DNA of 64,000 nucleotides. It comes from Salaquimonas pukyongi (GTDB taxonomy: Bacteria; Pseudomonadota; Alphaproteobacteria; Rhizobiales; Rhizobiaceae). Below are positions 15,733 through 24,306 of this stretch, in pieces. How positions within the stretch are numbered: the first letter of the stretch is position 1; every line of letters begins with the position of its first letter. The stretch lies in assembly GCF_001953055.1 (NCBI RefSeq), contig NZ_CP019044.1:1860001-1924000 (forward strand), read 5' to 3'. The position numbers and the translations under genes are program-made. Below the pieces are notes generated by a model. That model was not told the DNA's origin, did no database searches, and was given only the letters and a program-made list of their open reading frames with translations.

Positions 15733-16362
15733 TTATTTGGCGACCCGAACAAGGGTCTCTTCGATTATTCGGATAATGATATCTGCATCAACCTTAAAGA
15801 ACTCCCTGCGTTCATTGATCCTGTACGGGGAAAGCATCATATGAACCTCCTTTTCGAGTTCTCGCGCGTTCTGGTGCTGCCAATATTTTACAACCACGAA
15901 TGCAGATGGCACGCCAGTTTCTCTGGACAATTCCTGCGCCCTTTCTTCCGCAGTCTTTGTTGTCCAGCCAACCTTATAAACTTCATGCTCCATAAAGTGA
16001 CAGCGCAGTAGGTAGACCACATTAGTATCTACGTCTTCTTTGCTAGCCGAACCCTTCGTTGAACGTCTTTGCGCGGCGGCGGCGACTTCCTCAACTTTTG
16101 CTTTCGCGAGTGCCAGCGGATCTTTCATATAGATTGCGCGATCCTCACGCGGTCTGGCACGCCACTTGTTGGAAGATAGAACCCATGTTTTCCCGGTTAC
16201 GGTGTTACCGTGTTGATCCTTGCCTCGCTGATCGGGCTTGAGTTTTCGCCAATGCCCTTCGGTCTCGACCTCGAAGTGCCTCAGTTTCAGTTTATGCACT
16301 GCAGAACTTACGGTTTTTTCTGCAACATCAAGTGCCGGAATAACTTCATAGTTGCCGCTCAA
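15733..16362 (-). CDS. T5orf172-type (GIY-YIG superfamily) domain protein
   Basis: The C-terminal half reads VVYLLRC...VYKVGWTTKTAEERAQEL, then ARELEKEVHMML, matching the T5orf172 branch of the GIY-YIG fold (paired Tyr, Arg on the following helix, late Glu). These domains may cut DNA, though many T5orf172 members are uncharacterised. The N-terminal half is basic. The open frame reaches 16485, but TTG 16362 overlaps the stop of the 383-aa frame upstream and follows AAGGGG, so translational coupling from there is the likelier start (209 aa). The two genes form one operon. Confidence 0.65.
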   Translation of the reverse strand: MSGNYEVIPALDVAEKTVSSAVHKLKLRHFEVETEGHWRKLKPDQRGKDQHGNTVTGKTWVLSSNKWRARPREDRAIYMKDPLALAKAKVEEVAAAAQRRSTKGSASKEDVDTNVVYLLRCHFMEHEVYKVGWTTKTAEERAQELSRETGVPSAFVVVKYWQHQNARELEKEVHMMLSPYRINERREFFKVDADIIIRIIEETLVRVAK

Positions 16363-17453
16363 CCCCTTCCCCCCTTGCTCACCCGCGTGATATTGAGCCC
16401 GGATTCCATAAGGTCTTCCATGCTGATTGCATAGGCGCGCGAGAAGTAGTCCGGCAACTGAAGCAGCCCGTCTGAGAGGTTCCACAACACAGCGTACTCT
16501 TCCATACGTTCAATCATTATCGACCTCATTTCTTCTATCTCTCCGGCCTTCAGATCAGAGGTACGGAATATTTCCGGATTATCGCATAGTACTTCGAAAC
16601 TGTTGTCCGACTCCATCAGCAGACAGCGTCCGATGTGCTTTCGGGAGGTGAGATCAAATTCTCCGCAGACAATTGCTCTGATGGTTCGGTCCGTGCCTTC
16701 CAGGACTCTAGGCTTCCCAATAGTTCGATCTCCACGTTCCAGCGCCTCATTTAGAAATGCCCGTTTTTCCGGAGGAACGTCGCCAAGGTCTAGCTTACGA
16801 GGAGCGTCGGTTCGCTCCTTCCATTCTTCCGGGCTGAGCGTTTCGCCTCCCAAGAGTATCCAATGCATTGAAGAGCCCCTTCGGATCATGGAGAATCCGG
16901 AAACCACAAATTCGTTTCCAGTGTCCATTGCAAACCGAAGGTCCATGACATGGCCGTTTGTAGTGAAATGCCAAATCTTGTCATTTGGTAGTTTCAATAA
17001 AGCTATCGGATCGAACTCCGGCTGTTCGCTAGATGTGATGTGGTTGAAAAAATCCGACACGTTGAAAACGTGATTATGCTCTGGAGCAATGCGAACACAC
17101 GGGGCACAATCCTTGATTAGACCGACTTCGCAAAACGGTTCCATGTAGTCGAAGTTGACTGGTTGAGTTTCAGTTCCCGAACTTGCGAAGCGGTGATTGT
17201 ACTCGACGGCAAATTCACGGATTGCCTGATCAATTGGAAATCCACAACCTGACTTCTGGAGTGATCGGATCAGCTTTACATACCCAACACTTATCCTCTT
17301 GGCCTCTCGTTTCAGCTTGCGACGTTCCGCGCGTCTCATGTTGTCGATAAACGGCACTTTGCCGCGTTCATCCAACTTGTTTCGGTGATCCCCGCGAGCA
17401 ATTGGGTGAATTCTTGCAATCGGCAGTAGTCTTTTTTTTCTATCTTCATTCAT
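16359..17453 (-). CDS. Unrecognised cargo protein paired with the T5orf172 gene
   Basis: From ATG 17453 the product has 364 residues; an upstream start at 17510 is less likely. It is soluble with a very basic N-terminus (RRAERRKLKREAKR, about residues 40-53) and no known motif. The C-terminal 60 residues, rich in Met/Glu/Leu, look helical. Its stop overlaps the start of the T5orf172 protein, and it is divergent from the large NTPase gene 270 bases away. Co-transcription with a nuclease-like gene beside a candidate defence ATPase suggests a cargo or defence role, but this is inference. Confidence 0.7.
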   Translation of the reverse strand: MNEDRKKRLLPIARIHPIARGDHRNKLDERGKVPFIDNMRRAERRKLKREAKRISVGYVKLIRSLQKSGCGFPIDQAIREFAVEYNHRFASSGTETQPVNFDYMEPFCEVGLIKDCAPCVRIAPEHNHVFNVSDFFNHITSSEQPEFDPIALLKLPNDKIWHFTTNGHVMDLRFAMDTGNEFVVSGFSMIRRGSSMHWILLGGETLSPEEWKERTDAPRKLDLGDVPPEKRAFLNEALERGDRTIGKPRVLEGTDRTIRAIVCGEFDLTSRKHIGRCLLMESDNSFEVLCDNPEIFRTSDLKAGEIEEMRSIMIERMEEYAVLWNLSDGLLQLPDYFSRAYAISMEDLMESGLNITRVSKGGRG

Positions 17454-17722
17454 GGAGTTATCTTGGGTTTTGAGAAATTGTAACTCAAACTTGATGAATA
17501 TTGCGGCCAAATTTCACAGGACGCTAGTTTTACAAAAAGCAGACTTCTCCGCTGATTGGCACATCCTTGATATTGTAGGAAAAAAGAGAGGGAGATGGCG
17601 CAAAATATGTGGTGAAGACGATTGCACCACCACAAACATTGCCCGAATAATGTGATAAGCTTCTCAAGCTTTCAATTTGAAACAACCAAACGTCAATTAA
17701 ACGAATATAGAAACTACGTGGC

Positions 17723-20700
17723 ATGCCGATCACTACTCAATGGATAAACGTTGAACGGCAGTTCATGCCGTACAAAGATGAAGATGATTGGGAACTTACA
17801 TATCATGCGTTCGGAGATGGAAGGTACCTTGGCTCTCAGTCTTGGGAACAGCTGCTTGAGTACAAACGATCTGTAATTCTAGCTGGAGCGGGCGCAGGCA
17901 AAACCGCAGAAATGCGAGAGAGAGCGCGCCTCATCAACGATGAAGGCATAAAGGACGCATTTTATTTTCCACTCAACACACTTGCTACTCGGAGCCTGAC
18001 AAAAACGCTTCAAACCACGGACGATGCGGAACGGTATTCAGCGTGGCAAAAGAGCAATCGCGAAGCTGTGATTTTCGCGGACTCACTCGATGAGGCTCGA
18101 TTGAATGGGCATAGTTTCAACGAAGCACTTTCGAACTTGAAAGCTGGCCTTGGCGAACATGCACACCGGGCAACAATACTTCTTTCCTGCAGGGTCTCCG
18201 ACTGGGAGGATTTCCAAGATCTTTCTGAGTTTGAAACGTTTCTACCTAGTCCTCGTACAAAGTCAGCACTCCCAAAAGAAACTGAACCGATAGATGCAGA
18301 CGAGGCACTCCTCGCCCCTTTGTTCAAGGACAATTCGAGCGAAGAGCAACAAGAGCCCTACTCGTCCTCTGAAGATGAAGGCAAGCCGGCACACGACACC
18401 ATCAATATCGTCGGTCTTGCACCACTTACAAGAAATCAAGCAAAGCAGATTGCAGAAGGCTGCGGCACCCAGGAAGTGGATCGGTTTTTCTCGGAGGTAG
18501 ACAGTTCAGGAGCAACCAGCCTCGCCACAAGACCCTTGGATTTGCTGGAACTCATCCACTATTGGGAAAAATTCGGAGCAATATCGTCAAAAACAGCGGC
18601 ACTCGAATGGTCACTTGAACAGCGCCTGCATGAGCCAACAACTGAAAAGAAGAGAAAAGATCAACTGAGTTTTGACCGGGCTCGTGAAGGTGCCAAACTC
18701 GTCGCCGCAGCAATGACTTTTGGCCAAAAGAGATATATCGCGTGGCCGTTTGAAGGTTACAAAGCAGCAGCAGATGACATTTCACTCGAACCATCAAAGG
18801 TTCTTAAGGACTGGACACCGGTAGAGCAGCGTCTTTTGATGGGGCGGGCGGTTTTCGACCCCGCGAGCAACGGTCGTGTCCGCTTCCACAACCGAGAAAC
18901 GCAGGAATACCTGACCTCGGAGTGGCTGCTTGAGCAGCTTTCGCATGGCTGCTCAATACCTCGCCTATGGCACCTTCTCTCTCAACAAAAATATGGAAAG
19001 GTCAGAATCCGACCGTCACTACGACCGGTTACTGCTTGGATTGCACAAAAGAACGCACGCATTCGCGAGAAAGTGCTCGCCGCCGCACCTGAGGTCTTGG
19101 TCGAATATGGAGACCCAGGGAACCTTCCTTTGGCAGCTAAGGAGCATTTTCTGGAGAAGTTTGCAGCTTCCTATGAGGGACGAAACGATGCCGGAATTAG
19201 TATCAATATTCAACAATTGGGTTGGCTTGCCCAACCAGAATTAGCATCAAAAATTCAAAAGCTTTGGGAGAACAGTCACCAGTCGGGAGAAACACGCGAA
19301 CTGCTATTGCGACTGATCTGGATTGGTAAAATTGAGGCCTGTTCGGATATTGCATTGTCGGCGGCGACACAACGAAACCGCTCCTACCAGATATCACTCG
19401 GCGCGCGTGCTCTAGCTGAAATAGGCAGTACACATGAGCAGGAAAAGCTTCTGGCTCATCTTATTAAACACCGGAGAAGTTACCCAAGCCGTGCGATCGA
19501 GCCAGCCCTGCGCTGTGTGCGCCCAGTCTTGTCCAGTGCCCAGCTACTGAAGCTAATCTCCGACTTTCCACGCTCATCTGAACGTGTGGTGCATTCTGGA
19601 ATTGTCTATGCGCTCGGTGAACTGTTTCGTGAGTTTGGTTGCGATGAACCTGATGTCGTCATCGCCGGAATGTGGAAGCTTCTGAAAAAGAAACCAACAA
19701 CTGCACATGAAAAGCGCAGTTATTCGCTCAAGTACAGGCATCTCAAAGCTCCGCTTCTGGAATTGATAGCTTGGCACATAGGCCAGTTGAAGCATGCGCC
19801 ATTGAACTCCGAAACCGCCGTGATTTGTCGTGATCTTTCAATCATGACACGGCATGCCGGTGATTATGAAATCAGTGATCCATTTAAGAGACTGTGCGAA
19901 GCGCTCAGTGCGAATCCAGGGAGTAATCGTCAGCAGTTTTTTCTCTCAGTTGATGATGCACTCAAGGATAAGTTCGGCCCTTGGGTCTTTCTTAGAGGAG
20001 AAGCGTTTAGCGCCGCTTGGAAGTTAGGCGAAAAAGACTTTCAGTGGCTGTTGGCCGATCTCCGCAAGGATCAAATAACCAAAGAACGAGAGTGCATTCT
20101 CAATGGTACTTTCGGCGTGTGGTTTCGCTCTGGCGAGAAGGATGATGCCCTCACAGAAATTCGAACCGCTATCGCAGATAGCGACGTTCTTGTTAGTGCT
20201 CTTAACGACTTAATTGATCCACCGCCGGTTGAGCCGCCGGAATGGGAGAAAAAACATGCTCGCGAAATGGAGAATATTAAGCGTAAACGCGACATCCGAA
20301 CAAGGGAAGCCAAGGATAGCTGGATCGCGTTTAGAAATCGTCTCAAGGACAATCCTGATCAACTGCGAGAGCAGGCCCAATTTGGAGATCTGTATGATCT
20401 CACAAGATGGTTAAAACGAAAATGCGGCCACGATGTCGAAGAGTACGCTGACTATCAAAAACTGGAAGACGCGTTTGGTAGCGATGTGCCATCCGCTGCC
20501 AGAGATGCCTTCATTAATTTCTGGCGCTCATATGATCCAACGACATTGCTATATCGTTCAAAGCTGACAAACAGGTGCGATTTAGGACGCTTGGGCATTG
20601 AAATCGAAGCACGAGAAACACCGAATTGGGCCCAATCCCTCAACTTGGAGGACATTCGCCTAGCAACGGCATACTTGATGCTGGATATTGGTGGCATCTC

Positions 20701-22078
20701 AGAAACAGCTAACCGATTGTGGACCACCCGGGCAGATGAAGTGGCTGAGCAAATCGTCCAAGTGTTTCGACGTGAATTTCGACGGAAACCTGACGATAAC
20801 CGCATCCGTTTCCTTGACGGATTCGCCCAAGCACCAGAGCCGCTAAGGAGCATAACCAGCAAATGGCTCATTGCTCTGTTACATCAAGAGCAGCCTTTGT
20901 CTGCGCGATGTTTGGAGAACGCCGTTCGAGTTATTGCTTTCGCAGATGAACTTGATCGCAACTCCTTGCTTTCAACTGCCCAAAAATGGTTCCACAAAAG
21001 CCGCAAACGGTATCATCGCATCAGATGGCTGGCTGTTTGGATTGGTATTGATTCGGACTCCGCGCTCTCTGCGCTCGAATCGTGGCTGCGCTCTCAAAGG
21101 AAGCAGGCTGATAGAGACGAGTTGATCATCTCACTTCTTACTTTCATGTTCGATTCCCACAGCTACCAACTTGGTCCGCACCTACAGGAGTTTCGCCGGG
21201 TCCCTAGCCTTAAGAAGCTGATTGTTCTTGCCTACCAGCACGTTCGGCGAAATGAAGACAACCACCACGAGGGTAGTTACACACCAAATCATCGGGACCA
21301 TGCAGAGGGTGCCAGAAGCTATCTTGTGGGTATGCTGTTGAATATTCCTGGCGAAGCTACCGTTCGGACATTGCTTGAATTACGCAATGAGCGCGAATTC
21401 GAATGGTCAAATGAGCGGTTCGAAGTGCTTGCTGATGAGCGGGCGACCCGAGACGCTGACCTGGAACCGTGGTCTCCGGAAGATATTTTAAGTTTCATGC
21501 GGTCGCACGAACTTAATCCCGGAAATGTCGCAGAGCTGTTTTTGGTTGTTGAGGACCGTCTAGACGACATTCGAGATGATATCGAAAACGGCCAATTCTC
21601 TAACAAACAAGCACTACGCCAGGATCATGTCGACTGGCCCACTCGGAAGCATGATGAACGAGTCATTCAGCTTGCGTTAGCCAGAGAACTAAATAGCCGA
21701 CGAGGTAGCGTCTATTCCAATGTTCGGGAAGAGGAACAGGAAGATAGAAACGAGCCGGATATAAGCATCCACCGACCGGGTTTGCCTCATCATATTCCAA
21801 TTGAGATCAAGATCGCAGATAGCTGGACCTACAACGAATTGGAGGCCACCATTCGTGATCAGATCATAGAGAAGTATTTGAAACCGGCAGCGGCAACTCA
21901 CGGGTTCCTTGTAGTCACCTATCATGGAAAAAAGACATACTGGCAGGCAAGGAAGGGTGAGCCTCGCCTGACCTTTAAAGAATTAATCCATAACCTGCAT
22001 CAAGCAGCTCTCAAGATATGCGAAAAAATCGAAAATGTAGAAGCGATTGAGGTCGTGGGAATTGATCTGTCCGGCTAA
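17723..22078 (+). CDS. Large STAND/NACHT-like NTPase with PD-(D/E)XK-like C-terminus, candidate phage defence protein
   Basis: The 1451-residue protein has a P-loop ILAGAGAGKT (52-61) and a Walker B AVIFADSLDEA (115-125), an arrangement typical of NACHT/STAND ATPases. A central region (about 500-750 and onward) is rich in short helical repeats, as in sensor domains of such proteins. Near the C-terminus, EPDISIHRPG...HIPIEIKIADSW (about 1344-1367) followed by RDQIIEKYL and a hydrophobic strand GFLVVTY fits a PD-(D/E)XK nuclease (Asp, Glu-x-Lys). The likely model is sensing of a phage product, NTP-driven oligomerisation and DNA cleavage, as known for Avs and bacterial NACHT defences. It stands alone, A+T-rich, inside an island. 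Activity is inferred. Confidence 0.75.
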   Translation: MPITTQWINVERQFMPYKDEDDWELTYHAFGDGRYLGSQSWEQLLEYKRSVILAGAGAGKTAEMRERARLINDEGIKDAFYFPLNTLATRSLTKTLQTTDDAERYSAWQKSNREAVIFADSLDEARLNGHSFNEALSNLKAGLGEHAHRATILLSCRVSDWEDFQDLSEFETFLPSPRTKSALPKETEPIDADEALLAPLFKDNSSEEQQEPYSSSEDEGKPAHDTINIVGLAPLTRNQAKQIAEGCGTQEVDRFFSEVDSSGATSLATRPLDLLELIHYWEKFGAISSKTAALEWSLEQRLHEPTTEKKRKDQLSFDRAREGAKLVAAAMTFGQKRYIAWPFEGYKAAADDISLEPSKVLKDWTPVEQRLLMGRAVFDPASNGRVRFHNRETQEYLTSEWLLEQLSHGCSIPRLWHLLSQQKYGKVRIRPSLRPVTAWIAQKNARIREKVLAAAPEVLVEYGDPGNLPLAAKEHFLEKFAASYEGRNDAGISINIQQLGWLAQPELASKIQKLWENSHQSGETRELLLRLIWIGKIEACSDIALSAATQRNRSYQISLGARALAEIGSTHEQEKLLAHLIKHRRSYPSRAIEPALRCVRPVLSSAQLLKLISDFPRSSERVVHSGIVYALGELFREFGCDEPDVVIAGMWKLLKKKPTTAHEKRSYSLKYRHLKAPLLELIAWHIGQLKHAPLNSETAVICRDLSIMTRHAGDYEISDPFKRLCEALSANPGSNRQQFFLSVDDALKDKFGPWVFLRGEAFSAAWKLGEKDFQWLLADLRKDQITKERECILNGTFGVWFRSGEKDDALTEIRTAIADSDVLVSALNDLIDPPPVEPPEWEKKHAREMENIKRKRDIRTREAKDSWIAFRNRLKDNPDQLREQAQFGDLYDLTRWLKRKCGHDVEEYADYQKLEDAFGSDVPSAARDAFINFWRSYDPTTLLYRSKLTNRCDLGRLGIEIEARETPNWAQSLNLEDIRLATAYLMLDIGGISETANRLWTTRADEVAEQIVQVFRREFRRKPDDNRIRFLDGFAQAPEPLRSITSKWLIALLHQEQPLSARCLENAVRVIAFADELDRNSLLSTAQKWFHKSRKRYHRIRWLAVWIGIDSDSALSALESWLRSQRKQADRDELIISLLTFMFDSHSYQLGPHLQEFRRVPSLKKLIVLAYQHVRRNEDNHHEGSYTPNHRDHAEGARSYLVGMLLNIPGEATVRTLLELRNEREFEWSNERFEVLADERATRDADLEPWSPEDILSFMRSHELNPGNVAELFLVVEDRLDDIRDDIENGQFSNKQALRQDHVDWPTRKHDERVIQLALARELNSRRGSVYSNVREEEQEDRNEPDISIHRPGLPHHIPIEIKIADSWTYNELEATIRDQIIEKYLKPAAATHGFLVVTYHGKKTYWQARKGEPRLTFKELIHNLHQAALKICEKIENVEAIEVVGIDLSG

Positions 22079-22145
22079 AACAACAACAAGTCAATTGAGT
22101 TCCGCTGTCTTGCCGGTCGGGTTAATGCGTGGCCAGAAAAATTCG

Positions 22146-22541
22146 TTAACTTGATTGCAGAAAGCAATCCCAAGCATTAGCCACATCCTCAAACGTCCAT
22201 TCCTGCAGGCTACGATGCGAAGATGAGCGGCGGCTGGGGTATCCATCAAGCCCGCTTTTGCGCTTAAAGTTCTGAAACCAGGAAACCGATTTCGGGCGGC
22301 CATTTCGGCCCCTATTAACTGCTCGAATGACTTTGCTTGAGGCCCAGCATTCTCTCGGAGCAGAAATTGAAGTTCTGTCTTGCAGATACGTTCTCAGTCT
22401 GCGGAGGCAGACCTCATCAGGGTCTTGTACCAGATCAGCCCGGAGCTGATTGATGGCATTCATTGCGGCCAGTTGGCCAGCGCGTTGAAGAAGCTGGTCA
22501 AGATCAGCTTCAGTGACGATCAGAGCGGGAGAAGGTTGCAT
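22146..22541 (-). CDS. Hypothetical protein next to the integrase
   Basis: From ATG 22541 the product has 131 residues; a TTG at 22583 would add 14. It has an N-terminal helical part (EADLDQLLQRAGQLAAMNAINQL) and a basic, Ser/Arg/Trp-rich second half (GRPKSVSWFQNFKRKSGL). It lies just downstream of the att-proximal integrase on the same strand, a common place for excision factors or regulators. The family is not recognised. Confidence 0.5.
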   Translation of the reverse strand: MQPSPALIVTEADLDQLLQRAGQLAAMNAINQLRADLVQDPDEVCLRRLRTYLQDRTSISAPRECWASSKVIRAVNRGRNGRPKSVSWFQNFKRKSGLDGYPSRRSSSHRSLQEWTFEDVANAWDCFLQSS

Positions 22542-22632
22542 GACTTGGCTTTCATTTTGAATGTTTCCGCACGGGGCGTTCAATACAAAGTCCAGCGATC
22601 CCCGCTCAAACTGTCAAACATTCCATGAAAAA

Positions 22633-24000
22633 TTACACGCCGAGCAACTCCCCCAGCCGCTCCGTAACCGGCCGCATAGGGTCAACAAATCCCAGATCAT
22701 AGATCATAGTGGTTTCAAGATTACCCTTGTGATCGACATAGTGGGATACGGCTTCTCTCGGGACCCCCTGCCCCGTCAGCATCAGGGAAATGGCAATGCG
22801 CTTTAAGTCATAGAGCTGGAAATGGTCAGGTACGTCCGGCAATTCCCTGAACCGGCAAATCCCCTTTTGGAAATTATCGCGAGGGCGTGAAAGGTCTGTG
22901 CGGTTGGGAAAGACGAACCGCGAGTCAGGCCAGCGCAGCCGTTGGCGCTCGACAAGTTCAGCCACCTTTGGATGGATGGGGACAGACCGGTAAGCATATT
23001 CGTGCCGTGCCCTGGAAAGCAGAATGCCCTTTGTATGGTGCTTATGCCAAATCAGTCTGTTCAGATCAAAGTGGGCGAATTCCGCGCTCCTGACCTCCAG
23101 CGGTCTTGCCATCGTCAGAAACAGTATGCCCATGTATCGGCAGAGTTCAGCGTGCATATCGTTGTATTGCTTCTTGCGTGCGATTTCCAGGCCAGCACAC
23201 TGACGCACCCGGCCACTTCCATCAGGCAGCACCGGAACAGCTTCATAGCAAGGATGAAAAATGTGCCGTGCAATCGCCCTCACCTCTTCCTGAGAATAAT
23301 CGCGGCGCTGTTTCAAGGTCCTGCGGACCTCAAACGGGGATGCAGGATTACGCATGTCCACCAGCTGCATGCGTATCGCCCAGTTAAAAAGTGTTTTGAT
23401 CTGGCGTAGTGCACCGTTGTAGCGGTGATCGTTTTCGATCTGCCCAAGATAGCGGCTCACATGCTGGGGGGTGACGTTCGCCGCAGGCGTATCACCATAC
23501 AAATCCCCGAATGCCTTCAGCCCTGCCCTGCGTCTCCCGCGATGCGGGTTCAGGGGTAGCGGCCTGGCCCACGGTGCGATCAATCTGAAAAATTCATCAC
23601 GGTGCTTCTGCCCGCGGCTATGCATGCGCTCTTCAAAATACCGATCGATGACCTCGCGGACAGTGATGGTGTGCTTTTGACGAAAATTGATCCGCTCCGC
23701 ATCAGGGTCGTTACCCTCGTCAATCTGGGCCTCGCGCATCTGGACCATCAGTCGGGCCGATCCGACCGTCATCTTGGCTGTTGGCCCGAGTACCTTTCGG
23801 GTTCGCTTGCCATTCAACAGATAGGAATGAACGAAGGCTTTTGAGCCTTTGGCCGTAACACTCAGGCCAAGCCCGGGCTGAGCACCATTCCGGACACGTC
23901 CGTCCAATGTGACGGGATGATCCCAGACGAATTCGACTGGTTTGCCAGCAGGACATTTAAAGTCTCTAACAAAGGCATCGGTCAGGTAGGTTTTTGCCAC
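22633..24000 (-). CDS. int: Arm-domain tyrosine integrase at the tRNA site
   Basis: The 455-residue protein has an N-terminal Arm/DUF4102-like DNA-binding domain (about 40-100), a SAM-like core-binding domain, and a C-terminal catalytic domain with Arg in MARPLEVRSAEF, a Lys in the HTKGILL hairpin, His in YVDHKG and Tyr in TMIYDLGF. The second-Arg box reads YDLKR where HxLRR is usual, so two canonical residues are shifted or replaced. The gene starts 140 bases from a tRNA-Met 3' fragment, the standard position of an integrase that inserts its element at a tRNA 3' end. It is the probable integrase of the 1-24186 element. Confidence 0.88.
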   Translation of the reverse strand: MAKTYLTDAFVRDFKCPAGKPVEFVWDHPVTLDGRVRNGAQPGLGLSVTAKGSKAFVHSYLLNGKRTRKVLGPTAKMTVGSARLMVQMREAQIDEGNDPDAERINFRQKHTITVREVIDRYFEERMHSRGQKHRDEFFRLIAPWARPLPLNPHRGRRRAGLKAFGDLYGDTPAANVTPQHVSRYLGQIENDHRYNGALRQIKTLFNWAIRMQLVDMRNPASPFEVRRTLKQRRDYSQEEVRAIARHIFHPCYEAVPVLPDGSGRVRQCAGLEIARKKQYNDMHAELCRYMGILFLTMARPLEVRSAEFAHFDLNRLIWHKHHTKGILLSRARHEYAYRSVPIHPKVAELVERQRLRWPDSRFVFPNRTDLSRPRDNFQKGICRFRELPDVPDHFQLYDLKRIAISLMLTGQGVPREAVSHYVDHKGNLETTMIYDLGFVDPMRPVTERLGELLGV

Positions 24001-24004
24001 TCCG

Positions 24005-24251
24005 TGTAAATCTCATATAAATTATTTGTCCAAAAAAACCTTCAAAATATGATGTAAGCTTAGCATCAAAAAAATGATTTTCGTAATAAAAACAAAAAAT
24101 TATAGCAGTTTCCTGATTTTATCATTGCATACAATCCTGCAATCATAATCCGCGTGTCCGGGGTTCGAGTCCCTGCAGCGCCACCAAGTTTTTCAACGAG
24201 TTACAGAACATCCAGCTTTCATGACCAATGCCATGTAAATCTCATGTAAAT
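24005..24251 (+). repeat. Direct repeat pair around the att site
   Basis: TGTAAATCTCATATAAAT (24005-24022) and TGTAAATCTCATGTAAAT (24234-24251) differ at one base and flank the tRNA fragment. They could be integrase arm-binding sites or remnants of two islands that used related integrases. Confidence 0.5.
24141..24186 (+). other. att site: 3' fragment of elongator tRNA-Met(CAU)
   Basis: The fragment begins in the anticodon loop (CAT at 24144-24146) and continues with the 3' anticodon stem, variable loop, T arm CGGGG-TTCGAGT-CCCTG and an encoded acceptor end CAGCGCCACCA. Upstream sequence does not pair to form the 5' anticodon stem, D arm or acceptor, so it is not a complete tRNA. This is what remains after integration at a tRNA 3' end; the intact gene should lie at the far end of the element. 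Confidence 0.85.
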
Positions 24252-24306
24252 CCAACCAGCCACAACATGTTGTACCCAGGAAGAAAAATCACCACATCAA
24301 CCTGTG

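Larger units (their letters stand above)
1..24186. mobile_element. Integrated mobilizable/conjugative element (right part)
   Basis: This stretch carries conjugation genes (relaxase, coupling ATPase, oriT), three tyrosine recombinases, an orphan methyltransferase, a Fic module and A+T-rich cargo. At its right end an integrase lies beside a tRNA-Met 3' fragment, which is how tRNA-targeting islands end. The left end is outside the window. No mating-pore (VirB/Trb) genes are visible, so it may be an integrative mobilizable element, or those genes may lie further left. Boundaries are inferred from gene content and the att-like tRNA fragment. Confidence 0.8.

Noticed and set aside
24141-24186. Complete tRNA-Met gene
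   Set aside because: The 5' acceptor, D arm and 5' anticodon stem are absent, so it is only a 3' fragment. The same applies to the tRNA-Lys fragment at 26366-26410.
22633-24186. Complete prophage
   Set aside because: No capsid, terminase or tail genes are seen anywhere in the window; the mobile genes are conjugative.
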